Under the pieces are notes generated by a model. That model was not told where the DNA came from and made no database searches. It saw only the letters and a list, made by a program, of their open reading frames with translations. DNA of 34,206 bases from Bacillota bacterium (GTDB taxonomy: Bacteria; Bacillota; Bacilli; Bu12), in NCBI GenBank assembly GCA_014896485.1, contig JADBKH010000023.1, positions 1 to 34,206 of the forward strand, written 5' to 3'. Position 1 is the stretch's first letter, and each line of letters begins with the position of its first letter. Below are positions 23,840-31,734 of the stretch, piece after piece. A program made the translations under genes and the position numbers.

Positions 23840-25639
23840 CTATTCCAAGATCCCCAAAGCACGCAACTTCTCTTCAGGAACCACTCCATTGGGCCAGCCA
23901 CGCACTTCGTAGTATTCGGGCAGCATCTCATTTAAATGGCTAACCATTCCAGCACTTCCGCCCGTTCCCGGTTCCTTTAAAAAGCGTGGGGGTAACGTGT
24001 CATCTGCCTGGGTAAATCCAGCCAACTGGTTATAGTACCGCTCAAGGGTGTAGATACGTTCACCAATGGTCAGAACATCTTCAGGTGTAATCGGAATTCC
24101 GGTCATTCCCGTGTACTGCTCGGCATACTCTTCTGCACTTTCCGCAAAAGCAGAGAATTTGCACAAATCGAGACAATCTGAAAAGGCATGCAGATCCTGG
24201 AATGTCTTGAGTAGTGCCGCCTTCCCTTCTGTCACTGTTCGATCGACCGGCTGGGGAATCCCCATCATTTCGGCAGCGATGGTGTAGCCACGCAGATGAC
24301 AACCTCCACGGTTAGAGGTGGCATAGGAGAGGCCCATTCCTTGTACTGCGCGAGGATCATAGGCGGCAATGGCCTGTCCCTTGACAACGTTTGCAAGCTC
24401 TGGATGGCCACATCGTGCTGCCAAACGCGCTGGACCTTCGGCCAGCAGATCGCCGATACCTTCTCGAACAGCTGTTTTCGTCAGCGCCGCGATCATCGCA
24501 TCTGCATCTCCCCAGGTTAGACCAGCATCTAGTGCCCCTATCTCCTGGAGTTCCATTGCTGTCGACAGGGCATTGCCCATCTCGATGGTATCTAAGCCAA
24601 ACTCGTTGCACAAATCGATCATAAACGCAATCGCATCTCGGTTTCCGTTCCCACAGTTCGCACCCAATGCCCACGCTGACTCATATTCGAATGATTCGAC
24701 ACGTACCTTATACGGCCCTTCTTTGACCTCGACCTCTTTCTTGCAAGCGACGGGGCAAGCGTGGCAAGTCGGTTCACTGACCAAAAGATGCTCACGGACT
24801 GCTTCTCCGGAAATCGCTTCGGCCTGATCAAAGTCACTGCGGCGACCGTTGTAGGTGGGCACGCCCCCGACCACATTCATCATGTTCATGAGCACGTTGG
24901 TTCCGTAGACAGAAAGACCACCTTTGTTTGGTGCCGTAACAGGTGAGCTCATGATCGCCTTGAGTCCCTGCGTACGCGCCACTTTGAATGTTGCTGCGTC
25001 AGGAGGCTTGGGCATCTGTTTCTCATTGCTTTTGATCACAATGGCTTTCAGATGTTTGCTCCCTCCAACGGCACCCGTTCCTCCGCGGCCAGCCGCACGG
25101 TCGTTCTCGTTGATCCAGCCCGCAAAACGGACCAGATGCTCTCCTGCTGGACCAATCGCCATTACCGAGCACTCAGCACCATGGCGCTGTTGAAGGGTGT
25201 GCACTGTTTCACGGACACCCAAACCCCAAAGATCGGTAGCATCTTTGAGCGTGACTGTGCTATTTTCGACAAATGCATAGACCGGGCGTTCTGCTTTGCC
25301 ACGAAAAAGCAATCCGTCGAAACCCGCCCATTTGAGTTTCGCTGCGGTCCAACCACCAATATGAGAATCCGTGACCGTTCCCGTCAATGGCGAACGCGTC
25401 ACCACAGCCATTCGTCCACTCATGTTAACCTGTGTTCCTGTCAGCGGACCGGTCATCATGCAAAGCAGATTCTCTGGTGAAAACGGTTCTACTTGGGGAC
25501 CGTTGTCAAGCACAAATTTGACACCTAACCCACGACCACCGATATATTTACGTGCCAACGCTTCATCCATAGGCTCGTACCGCACGGTTTGTGTCGTGAG
25601 ATCGATGAAAGCAAGACGATTGGCATATCCCCCGTACAC
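23840..25639 (-). CDS. aor: Aldehyde:ferredoxin oxidoreductase (tungstopterin enzyme)
   Basis: A 599-residue member of the AOR family, which oxidises aldehydes to acids with ferredoxin using a tungsten bis-pterin and a 4Fe-4S cluster. The N-terminal domain starts YGGYANRLAFIDLTTQ and has YIGGRGLGVKFVLDN; pterin-contact motifs include AAGRGGTGAVGGSKHLKAIV. The cluster cysteines are Cys292, Cys295 and Cys299 (CHACPVAC) and Cys493 in DCLDLCKF; all four are present. AYDPRAVQGMGLSYATSNRG is also typical. Start GTG 25639 follows GGAGGGGTG and begins where the family begins (MYGGY); the longer reading adds a Cys-containing tail without support. It has its own promoter and terminator. Such enzymes are oxygen sensitive, so it hints at anaerobic or micro-oxic metabolism. 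Confidence 0.92.
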   Translation of the reverse strand: MYGGYANRLAFIDLTTQTVRYEPMDEALARKYIGGRGLGVKFVLDNGPQVEPFSPENLLCMMTGPLTGTQVNMSGRMAVVTRSPLTGTVTDSHIGGWTAAKLKWAGFDGLLFRGKAERPVYAFVENSTVTLKDATDLWGLGVRETVHTLQQRHGAECSVMAIGPAGEHLVRFAGWINENDRAAGRGGTGAVGGSKHLKAIVIKSNEKQMPKPPDAATFKVARTQGLKAIMSSPVTAPNKGGLSVYGTNVLMNMMNVVGGVPTYNGRRSDFDQAEAISGEAVREHLLVSEPTCHACPVACKKEVEVKEGPYKVRVESFEYESAWALGANCGNGNRDAIAFMIDLCNEFGLDTIEMGNALSTAMELQEIGALDAGLTWGDADAMIAALTKTAVREGIGDLLAEGPARLAARCGHPELANVVKGQAIAAYDPRAVQGMGLSYATSNRGGCHLRGYTIAAEMMGIPQPVDRTVTEGKAALLKTFQDLHAFSDCLDLCKFSAFAESAEEYAEQYTGMTGIPITPEDVLTIGERIYTLERYYNQLAGFTQADDTLPPRFLKEPGTGGSAGMVSHLNEMLPEYYEVRGWPNGVVPEEKLRALGILE

Positions 25640-25688
25640 AATATCACCCCTCCGCGATTCTGAGCAGTACTCACAACGATGCAACTTC

Positions 25689-25718
25689 ACTGTAACATTC
25701 ATCGCCGATCATGGACAA
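25689..25718 (-). promoter_or_regulatory. Promoter of the AOR gene
   Basis: Minus strand -35 TTGTCC and extended -10 TGTTACAGT are 18 bases apart, about 50 bases ahead of the GTG start. AOR is therefore not tied to the upstream DUF1874 transcript. Confidence 0.45.
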
Positions 25719-25782
25719 TCACCCATCTGTCCCTTCCGCTGTGTCCTAAAAGCAAGAATAACCGTGGAAAGACCTTACGCGT

Positions 25783-26108
25783 TCACCCTACCCTTTCAAC
25801 GAGATCAAAACGATACAGGGTTTCCTCCAATTCTTCTTCGGTCAAAATCTTCCCTTCAGGGAGGCGCTTGGCCAAAATAAACCGAACGGCCATATCCTCT
25901 GGAGACAATTCCACGCGAATGCGGTTTACAGGTATTGGAATATTGAGAAGGCGACTGAGAAAGCGCGCTGTTGATGCGTAACCGACTGCCGATATAAAAC
26001 CTTCCACCAAGATGGCCGTCACTTCATTTTTTCAAGCGGCCACAAGCGAATCAACGCACGCTCATGGACAGGAACCGGTAAGACATCGGCGGACAGCAAA
26101 TAGACCAT
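25783..26108 (-). pseudogene. DUF1874 (STIV B116 / AcrIII-1 ring-nuclease family) protein with a -1 frameshift
   Basis: ATG 26108 (site GGGAG, seven-base spacing) opens MVYLLSADVLPVPVHERALI and RLWPLEK. The frame then stops at TGA within a few codons of an A6 run (26027-26032). Stepping back one base there gives NEVTAILVEGFISAVG, YASTARFLSRLLNIPIPVNR and LAKRLPEGKILTEEELEETL, ending at 25783: about 108 residues in all, the normal size for this family. DUF1874 proteins are small alpha/beta dimers; viral members (AcrIII-1) and cellular relatives cut cyclic tetra-adenylate to switch off type III CRISPR signalling. The helix opening that reads IGHDST in viral proteins reads VGYAST here, so the catalytic His is a Tyr. 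It may be a relic, a non-cleaving binder, or a product of slippage at A6. A GTG at 26022 could make a 79-residue shorter form. Confidence 0.75.
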
Positions 26109-26189
26109 CGTTCATCTCCCATTAGACAAACATGTGAATAGAAATGTTTATTCTTAGCATATAAAAATCTTCGCCATTTTGGCTTTTAT

Positions 26190-26240
26190 GTAAAAGAAAC
26201 ACAGATGCGATACCTCACTCTTCTGGAGGTACCGCATTCT
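26190..26240 (-). terminator. Strong intrinsic terminator upstream of the DUF1874 gene
   Basis: On the minus strand ATGCGGTACCTC pairs with GAGGTATCGCAT: twelve pairs, one of them G-U, with a 9-nt loop. CTGTGTTTCTTTTAC follows. The same stem has an A-C mismatch on the plus strand, so it was selected for the minus-strand transcript. Confidence 0.7.
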
Positions 26241-26415
26241 AGACCTTGCCCGATTCAACCAGCTTGCATCACCTACCAGTCGCACCCTACACCGTGCAAG
26301 GCCACTTTCTTATTCACTTTTTGGGGATCCCCAGTCCCGGCGTTTCTCGGCTTCCCAGTTTCGGTGGGTTCCGTTCAGCTTCCCGCTGTGTTTTGCCGAT
26401 TCCCTTCCGGAACCA
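26190..26415 (-). ncRNA. Unassigned structured RNA or riboswitch-like leader
   Basis: A promoter (26421-26449), a structured stretch without a credible ORF, and an intrinsic terminator follow one another on the minus strand in a 490-base gap between tatA and the DUF1874 gene. Possible pairings: GGTTCC/GGAACC closing a region with CAGC-GGGAA-GCTG; CCCA/TGGG; TCGGC/GCCGA; GGGGATCCCC; and two competing stems, CTTGCA/TGCAAG versus GGCCTTGC/GCAAGGTC. The length is about 225 nt. I could not match it to a riboswitch, 6S, SRP or T-box consensus. It may be a stand-alone small RNA or a leader controlling the DUF1874 gene, which starts about 80 bases past the terminator. The rest of the gap (26450-26595) shows nothing clear. 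Confidence 0.5.
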
Positions 26416-26420
26416 TCTTA

Positions 26421-26449
26421 AGTATAAATAGATGCACCTAGAAATGCAA
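26421..26449 (-). promoter_or_regulatory. Promoter of the structured RNA
   Basis: Minus strand -35 TTGCAT and -10 TATACT have a 17-base spacer. Initiation is expected near 26414-26417, at the edge of the first predicted stem. Confidence 0.6.
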
Positions 26450-26595
26450 GCATCAAAACAGGCCCTTCTTCCCGCTCTCACCAGACCAAATCCCTGCATT
26501 CCTTTTTTTACAGGCAATTTCGCCTTAACACACTCTTTTTCGCGCTCCTGTGGGATACGCTGAAAAAAGTCTCTACCTTCCCCTTGTCGGTTGCC

Positions 26596-26844
26596 TCAAA
26601 GGATATCAGCATGCTCGGTCGTGTTTGGTGATTTTGAAGCGGTCGTTTGCGGAGCATCGCTCGTACCTGAGTCTAAGGCAGTAGATGTAGCTTCGCGTCC
26701 CGTATCCTTCTCTGAAGCCGAGCGAAATTCTTTGATCGCTTGACCGGCAGCCCTTGCCAGCCCTGGAAGCTTAGAAGGTCCAAACAAAAGCAGGACAATC
26801 AACACGATGATGAGAATATGCAAGGGAGAAAACAGATCACCCAT
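26596..26844 (-). CDS. tatA: Twin-arginine translocase subunit TatA
   Basis: An 82-residue TatA/E protein: MGDLFSPLHILIIVLIVLLL gives the N-terminal membrane helix, then the FGPSKLPGLARAAGQAIKEF hinge and amphipathic helix, and an acidic, Thr/Ser-rich tail. TatA multimers form the passage for folded proteins with twin-Arg signals. Start ATG 26844 is six bases after GGGGGTG; a GTG three codons earlier overlaps that site. No tatC is adjacent, so the rest of the system must lie elsewhere. It has its own promoter at 26872-26899. Confidence 0.9.
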   Translation of the reverse strand: MGDLFSPLHILIIVLIVLLLFGPSKLPGLARAAGQAIKEFRSASEKDTGREATSTALDSGTSDAPQTTASKSPNTTEHADIL

Positions 26845-26871
26845 TTTCTTCACCCCCTAGAGGACGAATAG

Positions 26872-26899
26872 ATTGTACGACTCCCCGGGGCATTTGCAA
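26872..26899 (-). promoter_or_regulatory. Promoter of tatA
   Basis: Minus strand -35 TTGCAA and -10 TACAAT are separated by 16 bases and lie 28 bases before the ATG. Confidence 0.6.
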
Positions 26900-26996
26900 A
26901 GGTTTTCTGAGCAACCCCGTATGTACAGCGGGCAGGGGCCATCCGCCATTCTTTACCTAAGAAAAGGGGCATTTCATTCAATAGAACACAGCATCT

Positions 26997-28925
26997 TTAC
27001 AGGGTAGGGACTTTCCGCGGGGTTTCACCCAAGTGGTAGGGAACCGTAGTCACAACCACGTCGCGATGCCGCAATAGCCAGTTAGACAAGATTAAGCCAG
27101 TATGGTTATGCAAAAGGTACTGCCACGGCTTGGTTGGAATCAATTGCGGAATAATGACATGTACAGCATCTGGGCGATGCTCCCACTGCTCCATACGTTG
27201 TAAGAACCGCGCAACTGGCCCCACAAGGGAACGATACTCGCTGTAAAGCGTGACGAGGCGACAAGGATTGCCCCATTCTTTCCACTTACGTTCCATCTCC
27301 TCGATCGACGCTTCATCAAAGCCGATATAGACAACGATCGTTTCTGTGCCCAAACTTTGTGCGAAAGAGAGTGATTCCAAAAGCACACGATGGATCCCTG
27401 AGGCAAAGACAATGGTGAGTACTTGGTGGGGTTGCGGGCGCTTCAATTTGCGATCGATGCGTAGTTCGTCACGAATTCGTGCGTAGTGACGCGCAACGCC
27501 AAGACAACCCGTGACCAAAACCGGAATAATCAGAAGGACGACCCATGCCCCTTGGGTAAACTTGGTCACCGCAAAAACCAATGCCACCAACGCGGTAATG
27601 ACCGCTCCGAACAGCTGCATCGCTTGCTTGAGGCGCCATCTCCCCTGGCGGGTCCGTTGCCAACGGCGAGCCAACCCCACCTGTGCAATGGTGAACGATA
27701 CAAAAACACCGATTGCATAGAGAGGAATGAGCGCGTTGGTCTGAGCATGAAAAATCTCTACCAAGAGAATTGCCAATGCAGCCAGCAAAAGAATGCCGTT
27801 GGAATAGACCAGCCGATCTCCCCGGATCGCCAAAGCCCGAGGCAAATAACCATCGTTTGCCATTCGTGCAGCCAACTGAGGAAATCCAGAGAAAGTCGAA
27901 TTTGCTGCAAGGATAAGTACGATGTATGTCACGGCCATCATCACTTGATAGACAGGCCCATGGCCGAAATAGCGTTGCGCCAGTTGAGAAAGCATGGTGT
28001 TGTGGGCATTGACAGGGATATTCTGTACCCACAAAAGAAACGAAAACCCAAGCAGAGTAATGGCCGTGACAACTCCAAGCGTGATGTATGCCCTGACAGC
28101 ATTTTCAGCTTGGGGATGCCTGAAGATGGGAACAGAATTTGAGATCGTCTCCAAACCCGTTAGCGCCGAACAAGCGGAGCTAAAGGCCTTGAGAAGCAAC
28201 AATACCGTTAACGCATGGGGCATCGTACCAAAAGGTGGGGTCTGCTGCTGGAAAACACCATGATGGCCTACATCGACGATGCCTGTCCCTACCAACACGA
28301 GCATTGTGATAATGAACAGAAGTGTGGGCCAGGCAAATAGGCGCGCACTGTCAGATACACCGCGTAAATTAACGACGAGAATCAGTACGATCGAGACTAC
28401 AGAAAGCAGGACGTGGAAAGGAGCAAGCATGGGATAAGCCGAAACGACGGCAGCTACACCCGCAGAGACCGAGACGGCTACGGTAAGGATGTAGTCGGTC
28501 AATAGAGCACTGGCAGCAAGAAGTGCTATCCAATGTTGTGAAAAATTGTCCTTGGCAATGGCATAAGCGCCACCACCTCCTGGATATGCCCGCACCCCCA
28601 GGATATAAGTCACAATCAGCAAGGTAAGTAGTCCGACGATGGCTAGGGTGATGGGAAGGATCCACCATTGTGCTGCATGCCATGCCAGTTGCAATTCTGT
28701 TAGTCCTGCTTCCGGACCATAGGCAACAGAGGAATACAAATCTGCTGCCAAGACTGCAAATCCCATGAACCAGCCCAACTGTTGTCGGGGAGAATCCGCA
28801 TCTCGTGTACGTAAAGGGCGTCCGATGACGAACCTTCGAAAACCAGCTGGATTGCGAACAACGACCAAAGCCGTGATGACTGCTAGCGTAATCACTACCG
28901 GATGGACCCATGGGACTCGCCCCAT
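26997..28925 (-). CDS. kimA: KimA-type high-affinity potassium importer (APC superfamily)
   Basis: A 642-residue transporter with twelve membrane helices (to about residue 465) and a cytoplasmic C-terminal domain. It follows Bacillus KimA (formerly YdaO) closely: LAADLYSSVAYGPEA with Asp62 and Tyr69, AYPGGGGAYAIAKDN, LLTDYILTVAVSVSAG with Asp144 and Ser152, LLLKAFSSACSALTGLETIS, NSTFSGFPQLAARMANDGYL, and in the cytoplasmic part LVTLYSEYRSLVGP and HNHTGLILSNWLL. KimA brings in K+ with protons and is shut off by cyclic di-AMP. The N-terminus is about 25 residues longer than in Bacillus. Start ATG 28925 has AGGG nearby and GGGGAGG further up. A structured 298-base gap precedes it. Confidence 0.9.
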   Translation of the reverse strand: MGRVPWVHPVVITLAVITALVVVRNPAGFRRFVIGRPLRTRDADSPRQQLGWFMGFAVLAADLYSSVAYGPEAGLTELQLAWHAAQWWILPITLAIVGLLTLLIVTYILGVRAYPGGGGAYAIAKDNFSQHWIALLAASALLTDYILTVAVSVSAGVAAVVSAYPMLAPFHVLLSVVSIVLILVVNLRGVSDSARLFAWPTLLFIITMLVLVGTGIVDVGHHGVFQQQTPPFGTMPHALTVLLLLKAFSSACSALTGLETISNSVPIFRHPQAENAVRAYITLGVVTAITLLGFSFLLWVQNIPVNAHNTMLSQLAQRYFGHGPVYQVMMAVTYIVLILAANSTFSGFPQLAARMANDGYLPRALAIRGDRLVYSNGILLLAALAILLVEIFHAQTNALIPLYAIGVFVSFTIAQVGLARRWQRTRQGRWRLKQAMQLFGAVITALVALVFAVTKFTQGAWVVLLIIPVLVTGCLGVARHYARIRDELRIDRKLKRPQPHQVLTIVFASGIHRVLLESLSFAQSLGTETIVVYIGFDEASIEEMERKWKEWGNPCRLVTLYSEYRSLVGPVARFLQRMEQWEHRPDAVHVIIPQLIPTKPWQYLLHNHTGLILSNWLLRHRDVVVTTVPYHLGETPRKVPTL

Positions 28926-29223
28926 CTACCCTACTCGCCTCCCCGAAGCTACATACAAAGCCTGTTGGAGAGAAAGATACTCTCTCAGCCTTTTCACCGC
29001 CATAGAGAGATGCTCCGGGCGATAGCACGTACGGGCCTTAGCTCGTTAAGTACCTGCTTTACTTTTTACTCCGGGTTTCTTGAAAAGGCTTTCGGCTTGG
29101 ATCCGTGTCCCGTTATAGCTTCACCGCCGGTTTCATTACCAAGAATCTCCAGAAGCCGTACGGCGATACAAGCCAAACATCGGATTTGCCAAACCTCTGC
29201 AAGGATCCAACGACTTGGATCGG
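28926..29223 (-). promoter_or_regulatory. Possible regulatory leader of kimA
   Basis: There is no gene in this gap. A perfect 7-bp hairpin GATCCAA-GTCG-TTGGATC (29204-29221) follows the upstream stop codon but lacks a T-run. Near kimA, three pyrimidine/purine runs can pair in two exclusive ways on the minus strand: TCTCTCT (29004-29010) with AGAGAGT (28979-28985), or that middle run with CTTTCTCTCC (28967-28976). In Bacillus, kimA sits behind a cyclic di-AMP (ydaO) riboswitch. A piece ACGAGCTAAGGCCCGTACG faintly recalls its 3' end, but the other conserved blocks were not found, so the identity is open. Confidence 0.35.
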
Positions 29224-30591
29224 CTATGGCGCTACTGCCAATGCCGCAATGTCGTCATTCGCAGATCTCAGCTGTTGATCGATTAAAGCATCGCTATAAT
29301 GCTGTCCAGAAGCTGCTGCGCTGGCGATCGCCTTGATGGCACTGCCAATGTCACTTTCGACTTGGCTGTAGGTCGGTACCGGCGGCGTCGGCTTCGCTCT
29401 TTTTAGCAAGATTTCTTTGAAAACAGCAAAGTTTCCTTGAGAAAAATAAGGGTCATCGAGGGCTTCAGGGGTCGTCGGAAAGGCATGGAAAGCCTTGGCC
29501 AGTGTAACCTGGGCCTCTTTATCCGTGACGAACTTCAAGAATTTCAGTGCAGCTTGCTGGTGTTGTGCGTTTTTAAAAATGGCCAAATCAACACCTGCCA
29601 CATGGCTGGTTACATCTTGGCCTCCCGGAAAGATAGGCAATGGAGCAACGCCATATTTCCCCTTTAAAGGCGACTGGTCCAATGCTACCATGGAGCTGTT
29701 CTGCGAGATCATCATGGCTCCCTCACCTTGGATAAAGGCATGGGTCATCTCATCCGCACTCGCATATTCCGCAGAACCTGGAGAGAGCACTTTCTGAGCG
29801 AACAAATCTCCAATGAATCGAGCGGCCTCATGGGCTTGAGGCGTGGTCAATGTCGGCTGTTTACCCGCCGAATCCGCGAAGAAGTTCCCACCCTTTTGAG
29901 AAAAGAGCACAAAGAACAGATGGGCCATATCCGTCACCGTAGCCGTATCCAACACGACCCCGTATTCGTTTTTGGACGGTTCGGTCAGCTTTTTGGCATC
30001 GGCCATAAATTCGTTCCAAGTCTTGGGAGTCGCTGAAATACCAGCCTGTTGAAACTTCTCTTTGTTGTAGAAAAGCCCCATCCCCCCAACGCTATACGGA
30101 ACAGCGACAGGATCTTGTCCCGGTAAGCCGGTTAAGCCAAACGCAGCGGCCAGAAATTTCTCCTTACCTCCGATCTCTTGCAATCGATCCGCTGTCAAGG
30201 GCAACAAACCATTTGTCGCTGCCAAACTGGATACCCAAGTATTTCCAATTGCGACGACGTCGACATCCGTTGCACCGCTCGTGATTTGTGCCAGAATCTG
30301 ATTCAACAAGTTTTCCCAAGGAACAGGCTGATAGTTGACATGGATCCCGGTCTGGCGCTCAAACTGATCGAGGAGTGGCTGCCAAACTTTCTGCTGGACG
30401 TCCAATGCAATGGCCTCATCCGCCCAAAAAGTGATCGTTTCTCCACGAACCGTTGCTCCTGCAAGAGCATTCTCTTGCTTATCTTTCGGTGAGTGATTAC
30501 TCGCAGCGCTCCCCCCACAGCCAGCCAGAATGCCAACCGTAAGAAGAAATGCACCTCCTGCTGTTGCGAATCGTCGCCATCCTGGTCCCAC
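29224..30591 (-). CDS. Extracellular sugar-binding lipoprotein (family 1), orphan
   Basis: A 455-residue lipoprotein with lipobox ILAGC (Cys about 25) and a family-1 solute-binding fold: TITFWADEAI, PLLDQFERQTGIHVNYQPVP, DVDVVAIGNTW, PVAVPYSVGGMGLFYNKEKF (the usual hinge and ligand strand), ATPKTWNEFMADAKKL and FIQGEGAMMISQNSSM. Such proteins capture oligosaccharides or glycerol-3-phosphate for CUT1 ABC importers. No permease or ATPase gene is next to it, so partners are elsewhere or lost. Start GTG 30591 follows AGGGAGG by seven bases. Confidence 0.85.
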   Translation of the reverse strand: MGPGWRRFATAGGAFLLTVGILAGCGGSAASNHSPKDKQENALAGATVRGETITFWADEAIALDVQQKVWQPLLDQFERQTGIHVNYQPVPWENLLNQILAQITSGATDVDVVAIGNTWVSSLAATNGLLPLTADRLQEIGGKEKFLAAAFGLTGLPGQDPVAVPYSVGGMGLFYNKEKFQQAGISATPKTWNEFMADAKKLTEPSKNEYGVVLDTATVTDMAHLFFVLFSQKGGNFFADSAGKQPTLTTPQAHEAARFIGDLFAQKVLSPGSAEYASADEMTHAFIQGEGAMMISQNSSMVALDQSPLKGKYGVAPLPIFPGGQDVTSHVAGVDLAIFKNAQHQQAALKFLKFVTDKEAQVTLAKAFHAFPTTPEALDDPYFSQGNFAVFKEILLKRAKPTPPVPTYSQVESDIGSAIKAIASAAASGQHYSDALIDQQLRSANDDIAALAVAP

Positions 30592-30650
30592 CCTCAGACC
30601 TCCCTTAGCAATGGGTCAAATCCAAGGAGTGCATCCTATCACAGTAGCGT

Positions 30651-31418
30651 TCATCTATCTAGCACCAACTCTGTCAACCAACCGATGGCAAATCCAACCA
30701 CGACAAAGCTCATGATGACCACCTGTGCTGTCTCCTTGCGCACCCCAGAGAAGAGTTCGTTGATCACATAGAGCAGGGCACCACCAGCCATCGCCAGTAC
30801 GAAAATGGAGAGAGGGACAGAGGTCCATAAACTGCCAAGCAGGGTACCCACGAACGTGGGTCCTCCGCTGATGGCACCCAAAAACGCTATCTCTCGCCAT
30901 CGAACACGTTGGCCCTGCTGTAACATTGGCCCGACGATCCCAAACCCTTCGGTGGCATTGTGTAGCGCAAATCCGATTACGAGGCTGAAAGCCAAGGCGA
31001 TCTGTCCAGAAAGAAACGATTGTCCGATGGCCAACCCTTCACTCAGATTATGTAATCCGATACCCGCCGCGATCATCAGAGAAAGCCGCTGGGAAGAAAT
31101 TCGTGCTGCTTGGCGGATGAAGCGTTGCCGCACATAGACGAGGCCGACCAAACCGATGGCAAAGCCCACCAGGAATAGGACCACAAAGAAGTTAAAGCGT
31201 AGACTGGTACCTGTTTCGGGCGCTTCCAAAGCAGCAGAGACAGGAGAGATCGCATCCAATATGATCTCAGTGAACAAGAAAACCAGGATGCCAGTTGCTA
31301 CCATGCTCAGTGCACCGCGCCAGGTCCCGCTCAGCCCCTTGAAGCGTCCCAGGGAAAGGCCAATGAAGATGGTGCTGCCCGCAACCAGACCCAGCAGCAA
31401 AAGGGCCATCCAATTCAC
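30651..31418 (-). CDS. ZIP-family divalent metal transporter
   Basis: A 255-residue protein with eight hydrophobic helices. The two ZIP metal-binding helices are clear: GIGLHNLSEGLAIG (about 118-131) and GFALHNATEGFGIV (about 149-162), each with the HNxxEG motif, separated by the usual helix; a variable loop follows helix three. ZIP proteins import Zn, Fe or Mn; a few act as exporters. Which metal cannot be decided. Start GTG 31418 has AAGGAGGT seven bases upstream, and a near-ideal promoter lies at 31460-31488. Confidence 0.88.
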   Translation of the reverse strand: MNWMALLLLGLVAGSTIFIGLSLGRFKGLSGTWRGALSMVATGILVFLFTEIILDAISPVSAALEAPETGTSLRFNFFVVLFLVGFAIGLVGLVYVRQRFIRQAARISSQRLSLMIAAGIGLHNLSEGLAIGQSFLSGQIALAFSLVIGFALHNATEGFGIVGPMLQQGQRVRWREIAFLGAISGGPTFVGTLLGSLWTSVPLSIFVLAMAGGALLYVINELFSGVRKETAQVVIMSFVVVGFAIGWLTELVLDR

Positions 31419-31459
31419 CTGTGCTACCTCCTTATTTTAGCCTATACTAAACTTTTGGG

Positions 31460-31488
31460 ATTGTAGCACATATAGTCTATTTGGACAA
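31460..31488 (-). promoter_or_regulatory. Promoter of the ZIP transporter gene
   Basis: Minus strand -35 TTGTCC and -10 TACAAT with a 17-base spacer; the start codon is about 40 bases downstream. The stretch 31489-31734 beyond it holds no gene I can support; it probably contains the unrecognisable 5' end of the pseudogene that follows. Confidence 0.65.
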
Positions 31489-31734
31489 GAACAAAATACA
31501 CTATCTGCACACCTTTCTCTTGTTGTTCTCACCCACATGCTGATCGACGTCAGGCGGAATGACATGCCTAGATCGCAGGCGGCAAAACAGCCTGCCCTGC
31601 GTTCTCTTTCCTTGGGAAGAGTACTTACAAGATGGGGGCCAGAGAGGAACAGATAAAATGCGATCACATAAGCTGTCCTGAAAAGGGATGGCCATTTTGG
31701 CAAAGACCAAAAACGACCCAAAATCAATGCCTGT

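Noticed and set aside
26225-26239. T-box-like GGAGGTACCGC on the plus strand
   Set aside because: It is one arm of the terminator stem, which is better paired on the minus strand, and no plus-strand gene follows.
26380-26415. SRP-RNA-like CCGGAAGG motif on the minus strand
   Set aside because: The flanking GGTCAGG and paired arms of SRP RNA are absent; a chance match.
26205-26441. Plus-strand 78-codon ORF in the tatA-DUF1874 gap
   Set aside because: No ribosome-binding site, a composition unlike a protein (Pro/Phe/Cys runs), and it lies across the promoter and terminator of the minus-strand RNA.
28926-29223. Canonical ydaO cyclic di-AMP riboswitch before kimA
   Set aside because: Only a weak match to the 3' block is visible; the other conserved blocks and the closing stem were not found. 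Kept as an open leader only.
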